Assembly: GCA_022800315.1 (NCBI GenBank)
Contig: JAAWQC010000003.1
Coordinates: forward strand, 41,837 to 105,836
DNA from: Clostridiales bacterium
GTDB lineage: Bacteria > Bacillota > Clostridia > Oscillospirales > Acutalibacteraceae
DNA length: 64,000 nt
Direction of reading: 5' to 3'
Positions 1 through 7,683 of this stretch are shown here, piece by piece. The notes below the pieces were generated by a model that saw only the letters and a list, made by a program, of their open reading frames with translations, had not been told where the DNA came from and made no database searches. A program made the translations under genes and the position numbers. Positions within the stretch are counted from its first letter, which is position 1. Each line of letters starts with the position of its first letter.

Positions 1-1
1 G

Positions 2-61
2 CGGGCAGGCGTAACAGGAGGACCCGCCGCTTTTCTATTAGGCAACAACACAACGATATAA
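2..61 (+). CDS. 3' end of an upstream gene, possibly the YfmF-type M16 partner (partial)
   Basis: The frame is open from the window edge to a TAA at 59-61, and the stop overlaps the Shine-Dalgarno sequence of the next gene. Only about 19 residues are visible, ending in FLLGNNTTI. In Firmicutes the YfmH-type M16 peptidase usually follows a paralogous YfmF gene, so position suggests YfmF. The fragment is too short to prove it. Confidence 0.35.
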   Translation, partial: RAGVTGGPAAFLLGNNTTI

Positions 62-72
62 GGGGGATCGGC

Positions 73-1389
73 ATGAATTCCACCATCTACCGAAATCAGC
101 GGACCGACGAAACCTGCCATCGCATCGACCATCCGTCGGGACTGACCATCTTTGTCTGCCCCAAGCCAGGCTATCGTTCCTGCTACGCTGCCCTTGCCAC
201 CCGTTACGGCTCCATCGACACCACCTGCCTGAACGAAAAGGGTATGGCGGAGCCAGTGCCGGAGGGCATCGCCCATTATCTGGAGCACAAGCTGTTTGAA
301 AGCGAGGACGGCGATGCCTTTGCCCGTTACGCCGAAACCGGCGCGTCGGCCAACGCCTATACCAGTTTCGACCATACAGCCTATCTCTTCACCTGCACCG
401 ACCGGCTGGAGGACAATCTGGAAATCCTGCTGGATTTTGTCCGCCATCCTTATTTTACCGAGGAAACGGTTCAGAAAGAACAGGGGATTATCGGCCAGGA
501 AATCCGCATGCTGGAGGACAATCCCGGCCGGCGATGCCTGTTCAACCTGCTGCGCACGCTGTACTCCCGGCATCCGGCTCGCATCGATATCGGCGGCACG
601 GTGGAATCCATCGCCCGCATCACCCCACAACTGCTGTACGACTGCTACCGTACCTACTACGATCTGCATAACATGGCGCTGGCGGTATCGGGCGATATCA
701 CGGTGGAGCAGGTGACCGCCGTGGCCGACCGGGTGCTGGGCGCCGGTCACGACGCCGGCGGGCCTCAAAAGCGCGCGGCCGTGCTGCGCACCCCGCCCGT
801 TCCCTCCCTGACGGAGCCGGAGGCGGTGGAGGAATCCCGCGTCGAGCAGGCGATGCCGGTATCGGCGCCCCTGTTTTATTACGGCTATAAAAAAACGATT
901 CCCGAAGAGGAGGCGGGGCGGGTACAGTCCCCCGCCGAACTGGCGGGGGCGGCGGTCCTCAGCGAGCTGCTGGCGGGCAAGGCCTCCCCGCTCTACGCCC
1001 GCCTGATGGAGGCGGGGCTCATCAACACCTCCTTCGGCGCCGACCTGTTCGACGGTCCGGGCTACGCGGTTTTCCTGTTCGCCGGCGAGTCGGCCGATCC
1101 TGACCGGGTGTGTGAGGAAATCCGGGCGGAAATCAACCGCCTGCGCAGGGAGGGGATCGCCCCCGCTGATTTCGAGGCCGCGCGCCGGGCGGTTTACGGC
1201 CGCATGGTCGCCGGGCTCAACGATGTGGAAAACTGCGCCGACGCCCGTATTTCCGATCTTTTCAACGGGCGGGAACCCTTCGCCCTTATTGACGAAACCG
1301 CCACCCTTGGGGTACAATTGGTGACAAAGCTGCTGGACGAGGACCTGCGCGACGAATGTGCCGCCGTATCCATCGTCCGCCCGGCGTGA
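73..1389 (+). CDS. M16 family zinc metallopeptidase, YfmH type
   Basis: This 438-residue protein is a pitrilysin/insulinase-family (M16) peptidase. The inverted zinc motif HxxEH is at residues 68-72 (HYLEH), and Glu148 lies 76 residues further on, where the third zinc ligand is expected. A second, non-catalytic M16 half follows (about 200-438). The form fits the YfmH group, which sits with YfmF and, in some Firmicutes, has been linked to modification of elongation factor P. The start follows a strong AGGGGG ribosome binding site. lgt follows 49 nt downstream on the same strand, so they are probably cotranscribed. It is likely cytoplasmic, as no signal peptide is seen. Confidence 0.85.
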   Translation: MNSTIYRNQRTDETCHRIDHPSGLTIFVCPKPGYRSCYAALATRYGSIDTTCLNEKGMAEPVPEGIAHYLEHKLFESEDGDAFARYAETGASANAYTSFDHTAYLFTCTDRLEDNLEILLDFVRHPYFTEETVQKEQGIIGQEIRMLEDNPGRRCLFNLLRTLYSRHPARIDIGGTVESIARITPQLLYDCYRTYYDLHNMALAVSGDITVEQVTAVADRVLGAGHDAGGPQKRAAVLRTPPVPSLTEPEAVEESRVEQAMPVSAPLFYYGYKKTIPEEEAGRVQSPAELAGAAVLSELLAGKASPLYARLMEAGLINTSFGADLFDGPGYAVFLFAGESADPDRVCEEIRAEINRLRREGIAPADFEAARRAVYGRMVAGLNDVENCADARISDLFNGREPFALIDETATLGVQLVTKLLDEDLRDECAAVSIVRPA

Positions 1390-1438
1390 CAGAGGGCTCC
1401 CCCTCTGTCCCCTACATACGACGTATAAGGAGGCACTC

Positions 1439-2467
1439 ATGGAGTACATATCCTTTCCCCATCTTGGCTGGACGTTCCACATCAATCCCGAGCTGTTCCA
1501 TTTCAGCCTGTTTGGCATGGACTTTTCCATCAAATGGTACGGGCTGATCATCGCCGTCGGCTTTTTGCTGGCGATGATCTACGCCTTTAAGCGGGCGAAG
1601 GAATTCCACATCGACCCCGACCGCATGATCGATGTGGTGCTGGTATCGGCCCTGTTCGCTTTTGTCGGCGCGCGGCTCTACTATGTGGTATTCTCCGGCG
1701 CGTTCGACTGGTCCGACCCCGGCAAAATATTGGCCGTATGGGACGGCGGCCTCGCCATTTACGGTGGTGTGATCTTTGCCTTCCTGACCGCGCTGTGGAT
1801 GTGCCGGCTTCGCAAGGTGGACACCCTGCGCATGTTCGACCTGGCCTCCCTGGGCTTCCTGATCGGGCAGGGCATCGGCCGCTGGGGCAACTTCTTCAAC
1901 CAAGAAGCTTTTGGCGGCAACACCACCATGCCCTGGGGCATGACTGGCTCCATCATTCAGACGGGGGCCACCGGCAATTCCAACCTGTACGACACCTCAC
2001 TACCGGTGCATCCCACCTTCCTTTACGAGTCGCTGTGGTGCCTGTTGGGACTGCTGGTTCTGCACCTGGTGTCCAAAAAAGCCTATAAATTCAAAGGGCA
2101 GATTTTCGCCCTGTATATCATGTGGTATGGTGCGGGCCGGTTCGTGATTGAGGGCCTGCGCACCGACAGCCTGTATTTCGGCGTCACCGGTATCCGCATC
2201 TCACAGGTGGTGGCCATCCTGTCGGTACTGGGCGGCCTCGCCCTGCTGTTTGTCTTGAGGGCCTATTCCCGCCGTCTGCCCAAGGAGCTTCCCGCCATCG
2301 GGGAGGGTGAAGCGTTCCTGTCAGACACCGATGAGAAGTACGATCCCGACGAGGTGGTGGAAGAGAGCACCGAGGATTCCCTGCCCACCGACCAAACCGC
2401 CGAATTCTCCACCGAAGTGGTGCCCTCGGTGGAAAACACGGAAGATGACACCGGCTCCCCCTCCTGA
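1439..2467 (+). CDS. lgt: Prolipoprotein diacylglyceryl transferase
   Basis: Lgt transfers diacylglycerol from phosphatidylglycerol to the lipobox cysteine of prelipoproteins in the cytoplasmic membrane, the first step of lipoprotein maturation. The protein (342 residues) is polytopic and carries the family signature GRWGNFFNQE at 147-156 and the GARLYY segment near 77-82. The ATG at 1439 is preferred to upstream in-frame codons because AAGGAGG lies 6 nt before it. After the last membrane helix there is an unusual acidic, Ser/Thr-rich tail of about 45 residues (from about 297) that most Lgt proteins lack. It probably forms an operon with the M16 gene and ends at a strong terminator. Several lipoproteins in this window are likely substrates. 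Confidence 0.96.
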   Translation: MEYISFPHLGWTFHINPELFHFSLFGMDFSIKWYGLIIAVGFLLAMIYAFKRAKEFHIDPDRMIDVVLVSALFAFVGARLYYVVFSGAFDWSDPGKILAVWDGGLAIYGGVIFAFLTALWMCRLRKVDTLRMFDLASLGFLIGQGIGRWGNFFNQEAFGGNTTMPWGMTGSIIQTGATGNSNLYDTSLPVHPTFLYESLWCLLGLLVLHLVSKKAYKFKGQIFALYIMWYGAGRFVIEGLRTDSLYFGVTGIRISQVVAILSVLGGLALLFVLRAYSRRLPKELPAIGEGEAFLSDTDEKYDPDEVVEESTEDSLPTDQTAEFSTEVVPSVENTEDDTGSPS

Positions 2468-2472
2468 ACCAT

Positions 2473-2510
2473 AACCGCAGGCGGCCCGTCGGCCGCCTGC
2501 GGTTTTCCCC
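2473..2510 (+). terminator. Rho-independent terminator after lgt
   Basis: A perfect 14-bp stem (2473-2486 with 2491-2504) closes a 4-nt loop (CGTC) and runs into a short T-rich stretch, immediately after the lgt stop. Confidence 0.85.
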
Positions 2511-2546
2511 TTGTCTCCCCACATAAATAGAAATGAGGAATGGAAA

Positions 2547-3413
2547 ATGGCAGTGTTACTGGATGGAAAAGCGGCCTCCGCCGCGGTTCGGGCCCGTCTG
2601 AAGGAAGAGGTGGCCGAGCTGAAGGAAAAGGGCATCGTCCCGGGTCTGGCCGTGATTATCGTGGGAGACGACCCCGCCTCCCGCATCTATGTGAACAACA
2701 AGAAGAAGGCGTGTGCCGAGGTGGGCATCTACTCCGAGGAATTCGCCCTGCCCGCCGACACCACCCAGGAGGAACTTCTCGCGCTGGTGGCCAGTCTCAA
2801 CGGCCGCAGCGATATCAACGGGATTCTGTGCCAGCTGCCCCTCCCCGCCTCCCTCGAGGAAAAGCCGGTGATCGAAGCCATCTCCCCGCTGAAGGATGTG
2901 GATGCTTTCCATGCCGCTAATGTGGGGCATATCATGATCGGGGATTTCAGCTTTGTCCCCTGCACCCCTGCCGGGGTCATGGAGCTGCTCCATGTGGCCG
3001 GCATCGATCCCGCCGGCAAGGACTGCGTCGTAATCGGGCGAAGCAATATCGTGGGAAAACCCATGGCCATGCTGCTGCTCCATGAAAATGGTACCGTCAC
3101 CATCTGCCATTCCAAAACGAAAGATTTGCAAGCGGTCTGCGCCCGCGCGGATATTCTGGTCGCCGCCGTGGGCAGGGCGAAATTTGTCACCGCCGATATG
3201 GTCAAGCCCGGCGCGGTGGTGGTCGATGTGGGAATGAACCGGGACGAAAACGGCAAGCTGTGCGGCGATGTGGACTTCGGCCCGGTGGCGGAAAAAGCCT
3301 CCTATATCACCCCGGTCCCCGGCGGCGTAGGTCCCATGACCATCTCCATGCTGCTGCAAAACACCGTGAAGGCCGCCTGCCTGCAGAACGCTCTGTTGTT
3401 TGATAAACGTTAA
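2547..3413 (+). CDS. folD: Bifunctional methylenetetrahydrofolate dehydrogenase/cyclohydrolase
   Basis: FolD interconverts 5,10-methylene-THF and 10-formyl-THF, using NADP+ for the dehydrogenase step, and supplies one-carbon units for purines, Met-tRNA formylation and methionine. The protein is 288 residues, the usual length. It shows the substrate-site Tyr48 followed by the Lys cluster at 52-54, and the nucleotide-binding motif GRSNIVGKPMA. The start at 2547 follows GAGGAA. The upstream in-frame codons fall inside the lgt terminator and are rejected. It stands alone between two terminators. Confidence 0.97.
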   Translation: MAVLLDGKAASAAVRARLKEEVAELKEKGIVPGLAVIIVGDDPASRIYVNNKKKACAEVGIYSEEFALPADTTQEELLALVASLNGRSDINGILCQLPLPASLEEKPVIEAISPLKDVDAFHAANVGHIMIGDFSFVPCTPAGVMELLHVAGIDPAGKDCVVIGRSNIVGKPMAMLLLHENGTVTICHSKTKDLQAVCARADILVAAVGRAKFVTADMVKPGAVVVDVGMNRDENGKLCGDVDFGPVAEKASYITPVPGGVGPMTISMLLQNTVKAACLQNALLFDKR

Positions 3414-3430
3414 TTCGCTTTGACAGTGCA

Positions 3431-3474
3431 TACCGAATGGATAATTTTTTATGATTATCCATTCGGTATTTTTA
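3431..3474 (+). terminator. Rho-independent terminator after folD
   Basis: A 15-bp perfect stem (3431-3445 with 3454-3468) is followed by TTTTTATT, 17 nt after the folD stop. Confidence 0.85.
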
Positions 3475-3552
3475 TTATGAAATTTTTCTATACTCGTGGG
3501 AAATGCCATAAAAAAACGCCTCCCCATCCGTAGTAATAGTCAGAGGGGACTG

Positions 3553-4095
3553 ATGCAGATGACCACTCCCGAATTCCACCGCTGTATCACCCAGATGCAG
3601 CAGGGGGACCGCGACGGTCTGAAACGGGTTTATGAAGAATACAGCCAGCTGGTGTATGCCGCCGTCCGGCCGCTGCTTCCGACGCCGGAAGACGCGGAAG
3701 ACGTGACGGTGGATTTTTTCATCCGCCTGTGGGAAAAGGCGGACGGCTGGCGCCCTGGAACCGGCCACCGCCGCTATATCACCACCGCCGCCTGCCGGCT
3801 GGCCATCGACCGGCGGCGAAAGTGCGGGCGGGAATACCCCGCAGAAAATATGAGCGCATGGGAAGGGGCTGACAGCGGCGCCGCGACCGAGGACCTCGTC
3901 TGTGACCGCATGGCCCTGCGTGAGGCACTGGCCGTGCTGTCCGCCGATGAGCGGACCATACTGCACCTGCATCTCACCTGCGACCTGCCTTTTCGTGAGG
4001 TCGGCCGTCTGCTGCATCAACCCCTCGGCACCGTTGCCTGGCGATACCGCAACGCTATTCAAAAACTGCGTGAAAGGAGCGACCTTTATGAATAA
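3553..4095 (+). CDS. ECF-type RNA polymerase sigma factor
   Basis: The 180-residue protein has the two-domain layout of extracytoplasmic-function sigma factors. Region 2 (about 10-75) contains PEDAEDVTVDFFIRLWEK, the usual core-binding and -10-recognition helix. Region 4 (about 115-175) contains LSADERTILHLHL and a helix-turn-helix ending in KLRERSD. The ATG at 3553 follows AGAGGGG; a second ATG lies two codons later. The stop overlaps the start of the next gene by 8 nt, the typical coupling of a sigma factor to its anti-sigma factor. The stimulus and target promoters are not visible. Confidence 0.85.
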   Translation: MQMTTPEFHRCITQMQQGDRDGLKRVYEEYSQLVYAAVRPLLPTPEDAEDVTVDFFIRLWEKADGWRPGTGHRRYITTAACRLAIDRRRKCGREYPAENMSAWEGADSGAATEDLVCDRMALREALAVLSADERTILHLHLTCDLPFREVGRLLHQPLGTVAWRYRNAIQKLRERSDLYE

Positions 4096-4999
4096 ACGAG
4101 AGCTGAAAAAACAACTGAAGCAGCCGCCTGAGATGGAACGACTCCCCGACAGCGGCGCTTTGTGGGCCCGCATCGAATGCGCTCTTCCCGACAGTCCCCA
4201 AGCCTCCCGGTCGGTACGTCCACGCGCTGCCCTCCGCCCCCTGGTCGCCGGCTGCGTCTGCCTCGCTCTGATGATCGGCTTTGTCCTGCTGCTGACAAGA
4301 GGGGGCCTTCCCGCCCTGGAGCCGGGCTCTTCCCCGACAACCAGCACGACGTTCACTACCCAGACCGAGGCGACCGAGCCTGAAACGCCGGTTGCCTACG
4401 GTTCGCTTCGCTTCCCCGACCCGCCGGCAGAGCCGGCGCCTACCGGTTCCCAGGGACTGGGGGTTATTGAAATAGCAGGTTTCACCGAGGCCGTCACCGG
4501 GAGGGCCACCCTGCTGGTTCAGGGTACAGTAGAGGACGCCTGGATACGGGAGGAGCTTGCCTCTGTGTTTACCGAGTCGGTGACCTACCGTCTGCGTGTG
4601 GAACGAACTTTGTATACCGCGGATGGAAAGGAACCGGCGGGGGAAACCCTGCTGATCGACCTCCCCTGGATCGAGGGGGTCGATTCGGTGCCGGTCCATC
4701 CCTTGGAGATCGGGCGGACCTACCTGCTGCCTCTGATGCCCTCCTGTTTTTCCTCGTCGGACGGTTCCCGGTATTCCCTGATCTATGAATTCCAGCCGCA
4801 GATCGAGATCACATTGGACGGCGAATACATTTTCCCCGATACCTGGACCTCCCTGGCTACCACGGATTCCCGTCCTGTGGAAACCGACGCCCCCGATTAC
4901 GGGTTGTATCACCTGCGGCTGCGCAGCGACAGCGCTTTTCCGAGCGATCTGGCCGCCATTCTGATACGGAACCGGTACAGATGCGGTATTATCCCCTGA
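4088..4999 (+). CDS. Single-pass membrane protein, probable anti-sigma factor
   Basis: The 303-residue protein has a charged N-terminal cytoplasmic segment of about 50 residues, one membrane helix (about 51-70), a Thr/Glu-rich stalk (about 75-100) and an extracellular domain of about 200 residues I do not recognise. Its start overlaps the sigma gene by 8 nt, so translation is probably coupled. Topology and position make an anti-sigma role likely. The zinc-binding HxxxCxxC motif of many anti-sigma factors is absent. The extracellular part would be the sensor or a substrate-capturing domain; this is inference. It could instead be a regulon member of unrelated function. Confidence 0.6.
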   Translation: MNKRELKKQLKQPPEMERLPDSGALWARIECALPDSPQASRSVRPRAALRPLVAGCVCLALMIGFVLLLTRGGLPALEPGSSPTTSTTFTTQTEATEPETPVAYGSLRFPDPPAEPAPTGSQGLGVIEIAGFTEAVTGRATLLVQGTVEDAWIREELASVFTESVTYRLRVERTLYTADGKEPAGETLLIDLPWIEGVDSVPVHPLEIGRTYLLPLMPSCFSSSDGSRYSLIYEFQPQIEITLDGEYIFPDTWTSLATTDSRPVETDAPDYGLYHLRLRSDSAFPSDLAAILIRNRYRCGIIP

Positions 5000-5021
5000 A
5001 GCTGCCGTCTCCCAAGCGTAT

Positions 5022-5065
5022 GAAAACCGGCGTACCTCCCCGTGGGGAGATGCGCCGGTTTTTTA
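5022..5065 (+). terminator. Terminator after the sigma/anti-sigma pair
   Basis: A stem pairs AAAACCGGCG (5023-5032) with CGCCGGTTTT, with an inner CCTCCCC/GGGGAG pairing, and ends in a run of T. The next gene (XRE, minus strand) ends at 5079, so the hairpin may also stop transcription from that side. Confidence 0.75.
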
Positions 5066-5078
5066 TTCTATCGTCGGA

Positions 5079-5294
5079 TTATTCCTTTTCCTTCGGAGGA
5101 ATGTGCTCGATCACGTCATTGGGGGTACACTGCAGCATGACACAGATATCGTCGATGATTTTCAGCGAGATATATTCGTTGCGCCCCATACGGTTCAAAG
5201 TACTGATGGAGATACCAACCTTTTTGGCAAAGGCCTTTTTCGTCATATCCAGATCGATCAGCTGCTTCCACAGCGGTTTATAGTTGAAAGGCAT
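5079..5294 (-). CDS. Small XRE-family (Cro/CI, YozG-like) transcription regulator
   Basis: This 71-residue protein is almost entirely one helix-turn-helix domain, with the pattern LWKQLIDLDMTKKAFAKKVG then ISISTLNRMGRNEYIS, typical of YozG-like XRE regulators. I chose the ATG at 5294 because GGTGAGG lies 8 nt upstream. ATG at 5300 and GTG at 5303 are also in frame but overlap that ribosome binding site. The gene is divergent from the DUF6809 gene at 5464. The 160-nt gap holds promoters for both and an operator-like palindrome over this gene's -35, suggesting autoregulation. Confidence 0.85.
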   Translation of the reverse strand: MPFNYKPLWKQLIDLDMTKKAFAKKVGISISTLNRMGRNEYISLKIIDDICVMLQCTPNDVIEHIPPKEKE

Positions 5295-5322
5295 CCTCAT
5301 CACCTCACCGTCTTTTGAATCA

Positions 5323-5351
5323 ATTATAACAGCAAATTAATCAGTTCTCAA
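5323..5351 (-). promoter_or_regulatory. Promoter of the XRE gene
   Basis: On the minus strand, TTGAGA (5346-5351) and TATAAT (5323-5328) are separated by 17 nt and lie 29 nt before the chosen start codon. Confidence 0.65.
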
Positions 5352-5360
5352 CTAATTAAT
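5336..5360. promoter_or_regulatory. Palindromic operator candidate between XRE and DUF6809 genes
   Basis: The arms ATTAATCAGT (5336-5345) and ACTAATTAAT (5351-5360) are inverted repeats with one mismatch around TCTCA. The centre coincides with the -35 box of the XRE promoter. Overlap with the promoter of a small DNA-binding protein suggests an autoregulatory operator; binding is inferred. Confidence 0.45.
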
Positions 5361-5382
5361 GCCTTTTCTGATTCAAACAGGG

Positions 5383-5410
5383 TTGACTTATTAGTATATC
5401 TGATTATAAT
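5383..5410 (+). promoter_or_regulatory. Promoter of the DUF6809-like gene
   Basis: TTGACT (5383-5388) and TATAAT (5405-5410) are separated by 16 nt, upstream of the gene at 5464. Confidence 0.6.
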
Positions 5411-5463
5411 AATAGTCAGATATAACAGACAGCCTATTCAAACAACATGTTGGAGGAAAGGAT

Positions 5464-5751
5464 ATGCAGTCGATTATACAGGATTTGTTTAACGGTCTCA
5501 TCACTCCCTACGAGGATACCACCCCTCGCAGCCCCGCCTATCGTGAGGCGGTGGCGGACTCATCACGGGCGGAGGACGAATTCTGCCGCCGGCTGACCTC
5601 CGACCAGCTGCTGCTGTACCGTGAAGCACAGCGAAAAAGCCGAACGGTCACCGCCATGGAGGCGGAGCAGATATTTGCCGACGGGTTTCGTCTGGGCTCC
5701 CGGCTGATGCTGGAAATCCTGGCGCGGGAACTGCCGGCAGGTATAGGATGA
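5464..5751 (+). CDS. Small conserved protein, DUF6809-like
   Basis: The 95-residue protein begins MQSIIQDLFNG and ends with AEQIFADGFRLGSRLMLEIL. It is predicted helical and soluble. This layout (short N-terminal LYxG-like segment, a middle pair of helices, a C-terminal FxxGFRLG motif) matches small Clostridia proteins grouped as DUF6809, whose function is unknown. GGAGGAAAGG lies just before the ATG. It is divergent from the small XRE regulator and may be controlled by it. The family assignment is from memory and needs a profile check. Confidence 0.65.
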   Translation: MQSIIQDLFNGLITPYEDTTPRSPAYREAVADSSRAEDEFCRRLTSDQLLLYREAQRKSRTVTAMEAEQIFADGFRLGSRLMLEILARELPAGIG

Positions 5752-5844
5752 GAGGAGGGAGCGCACAGTATGCGCTCCCTCCTCTCATCAACACAGCGCC
5801 GGGGGAGAGATCCGCTCCTCCTCCAGCGCTGTGCCGCGTCGTAT

Positions 5845-7683
5845 TCAGATCAGTACAGGCTCGTTTGCGGGGGATGGGGCGTGGTAGGCCGCCGGTTCCT
5901 CCACCCCGCCGAGGCGGGACTGAGCGGTATACAGCTGGTAATAGAGCCCCCGTTTGGCCAGCAGCTCTTGGTGGCTGCCCTGTTCGAGGATGCCCTTGTC
6001 CCCGATGTACAGGATACGGTCACAGTGCTTGATGGTGGAGAGACGATGGGCGATAATGAAGGAGGTGCGTCCCTTCATCAGGGTCTGTATCCCCTCCTGG
6101 AGCAGGCGTTCGGTACGGGTGTCGATGGAGGAGGTCGCCTCATCCAGAATCAGAATACGCGGGTCGGACAACAGGGTGCGGGCGAAGGCGATCAGCTGCC
6201 GCTGCCCCTGGGAAAGGCGGCTGCCCCGCTCGTTTACCTCGGTGAGATATCCCTTCTCCATCTCCATGATGAAGTCGTGGGCGCACACCGCCCGGGCGGC
6301 GGCCACCACCTCTTCCTCGGTGGCGTCGAGGCGGCCGTACCGCAGGTTGTCGAGGATGGTGCCGCTGAAAATAAAGCTGTCCTGCAGCATGATCCCCATC
6401 TGGCTGCGCAGAGAATGGAGGGTGACCTGCGCGATGTCCCACTCCCCGTCGATCAGTATCTGCCCGCTGGTCAGGTTATAGAACCGGCTGATGAGGTTGA
6501 CCACCGTGGTTTTCCCCGCGCCGGTGGGTCCCACCAGCGCGATACTCTGTCCCGGCGCCACCTGCAGATCGATGTGTTCGAGAATGTTGACCTCCGGCTC
6601 GTAGCCGAAGGTGACGTCACGGAACTCCACACGGCCCTGTATGGGCGGCAGCTCGACGGCGTCGGGCGCGTCCCCCACCGTTACCGGTTCGTCCATCGTC
6701 TCAAAGATACGCTCCAGATAGGCGATGTTGTTGATGAACATGTTATAGATGTTGGCCAGATTGGTGATCGGCTGCCAGAACCGGCTGACATACTGGCCCA
6801 TTGCCATCAGCACGCCGAAGGACACCATGGCCCCGCCCATCCAGTATACCCCCGCGATGTACATGAAGGTAAACACGATCTGGGTCATCAGCTCGGAGGA
6901 AAACCACACGGTGTTGCTGATGACCACCGCCTTCAGCCACGCGGCACGGCAGGCAGATGCCAGCCGCTGCATGATGGACAGATTCTCCTCCTGCCGGGCG
7001 AAAAGCTGGCTGACCTTGACGCCGTCAATGCTCTCCGCCAAATAGGCGTTGTAGTTGGAATTTTTGTTGGACTGGCCTTGCCAGGCCCGCCGCTGGCGTG
7101 GTTTGAGCAGCAGGATGACCGCCGCAAAAATGGGCAGACCCGCCACGATGATCGCGGCCAGCACGGCGTTGGTGCCGAACATGAAGATGACGATAAAAAT
7201 GATGTTGATGATCTCCAGAATGCTGTTGATGATACCGTTGGACAGCATGTCGGATACCGAATTGACGTAGTTGATGACCCGTACCAGGATTTTGCCCGCC
7301 GGGCGGCTGTCGTAATAGCTGAAGGGGAGCTTCTGCAGATGGGCAAACAAATCCTCCCGGATATCGTAGATGATCTCCTGGCTCACGTGGGCCATGATGC
7401 GCGACCGGATGGTGATAAAGCCGATACCCACCAGCACCAGTGCCACATAGCCTCCCGCCAGCAGGCCCAGCAGGGCAAAATCCTTGTTCGGAACCGCAGT
7501 ATCCAGTGTCCACTCCAGGATTTTGGGGCCGAACAGGGAGGTCACGCTGGCGATACTGCTGAACAGCAGGGCCAGCAGCATTTTCCCCCGGTGGCGGCCG
7601 ATGTATTTCATGGCCCGTTTGAGATGGGAAAAACTGAAGGGGGATTCCAGGTTTTCATCCACGTCGAACTTATTCCTCGCCAT
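5845..7683 (-). CDS. ABC exporter half-transporter, consensus-site subunit
   Basis: The 612-residue protein has an N-terminal six-helix ABC-exporter membrane domain (about 30-330) and a C-terminal nucleotide-binding domain. Walker A GPTGAGKTT is at 385-393, the signature is LSQGQ at 490-494, Walker B ends in the catalytic Glu515, and the switch His546 is present. It overlaps the upstream partner gene by 14 nt. Such pairs form heterodimeric exporters of the BmrC/BmrD or TM287/288 type that export drugs or lipids. The signature Gln replaces the usual second Gly. The substrate cannot be read from the sequence. It is the distal gene of the two-gene operon. Confidence 0.93.
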   Translation of the reverse strand: MARNKFDVDENLESPFSFSHLKRAMKYIGRHRGKMLLALLFSSIASVTSLFGPKILEWTLDTAVPNKDFALLGLLAGGYVALVLVGIGFITIRSRIMAHVSQEIIYDIREDLFAHLQKLPFSYYDSRPAGKILVRVINYVNSVSDMLSNGIINSILEIINIIFIVIFMFGTNAVLAAIIVAGLPIFAAVILLLKPRQRRAWQGQSNKNSNYNAYLAESIDGVKVSQLFARQEENLSIMQRLASACRAAWLKAVVISNTVWFSSELMTQIVFTFMYIAGVYWMGGAMVSFGVLMAMGQYVSRFWQPITNLANIYNMFINNIAYLERIFETMDEPVTVGDAPDAVELPPIQGRVEFRDVTFGYEPEVNILEHIDLQVAPGQSIALVGPTGAGKTTVVNLISRFYNLTSGQILIDGEWDIAQVTLHSLRSQMGIMLQDSFIFSGTILDNLRYGRLDATEEEVVAAARAVCAHDFIMEMEKGYLTEVNERGSRLSQGQRQLIAFARTLLSDPRILILDEATSSIDTRTERLLQEGIQTLMKGRTSFIIAHRLSTIKHCDRILYIGDKGILEQGSHQELLAKRGLYYQLYTAQSRLGGVEEPAAYHAPSPANEPVLI

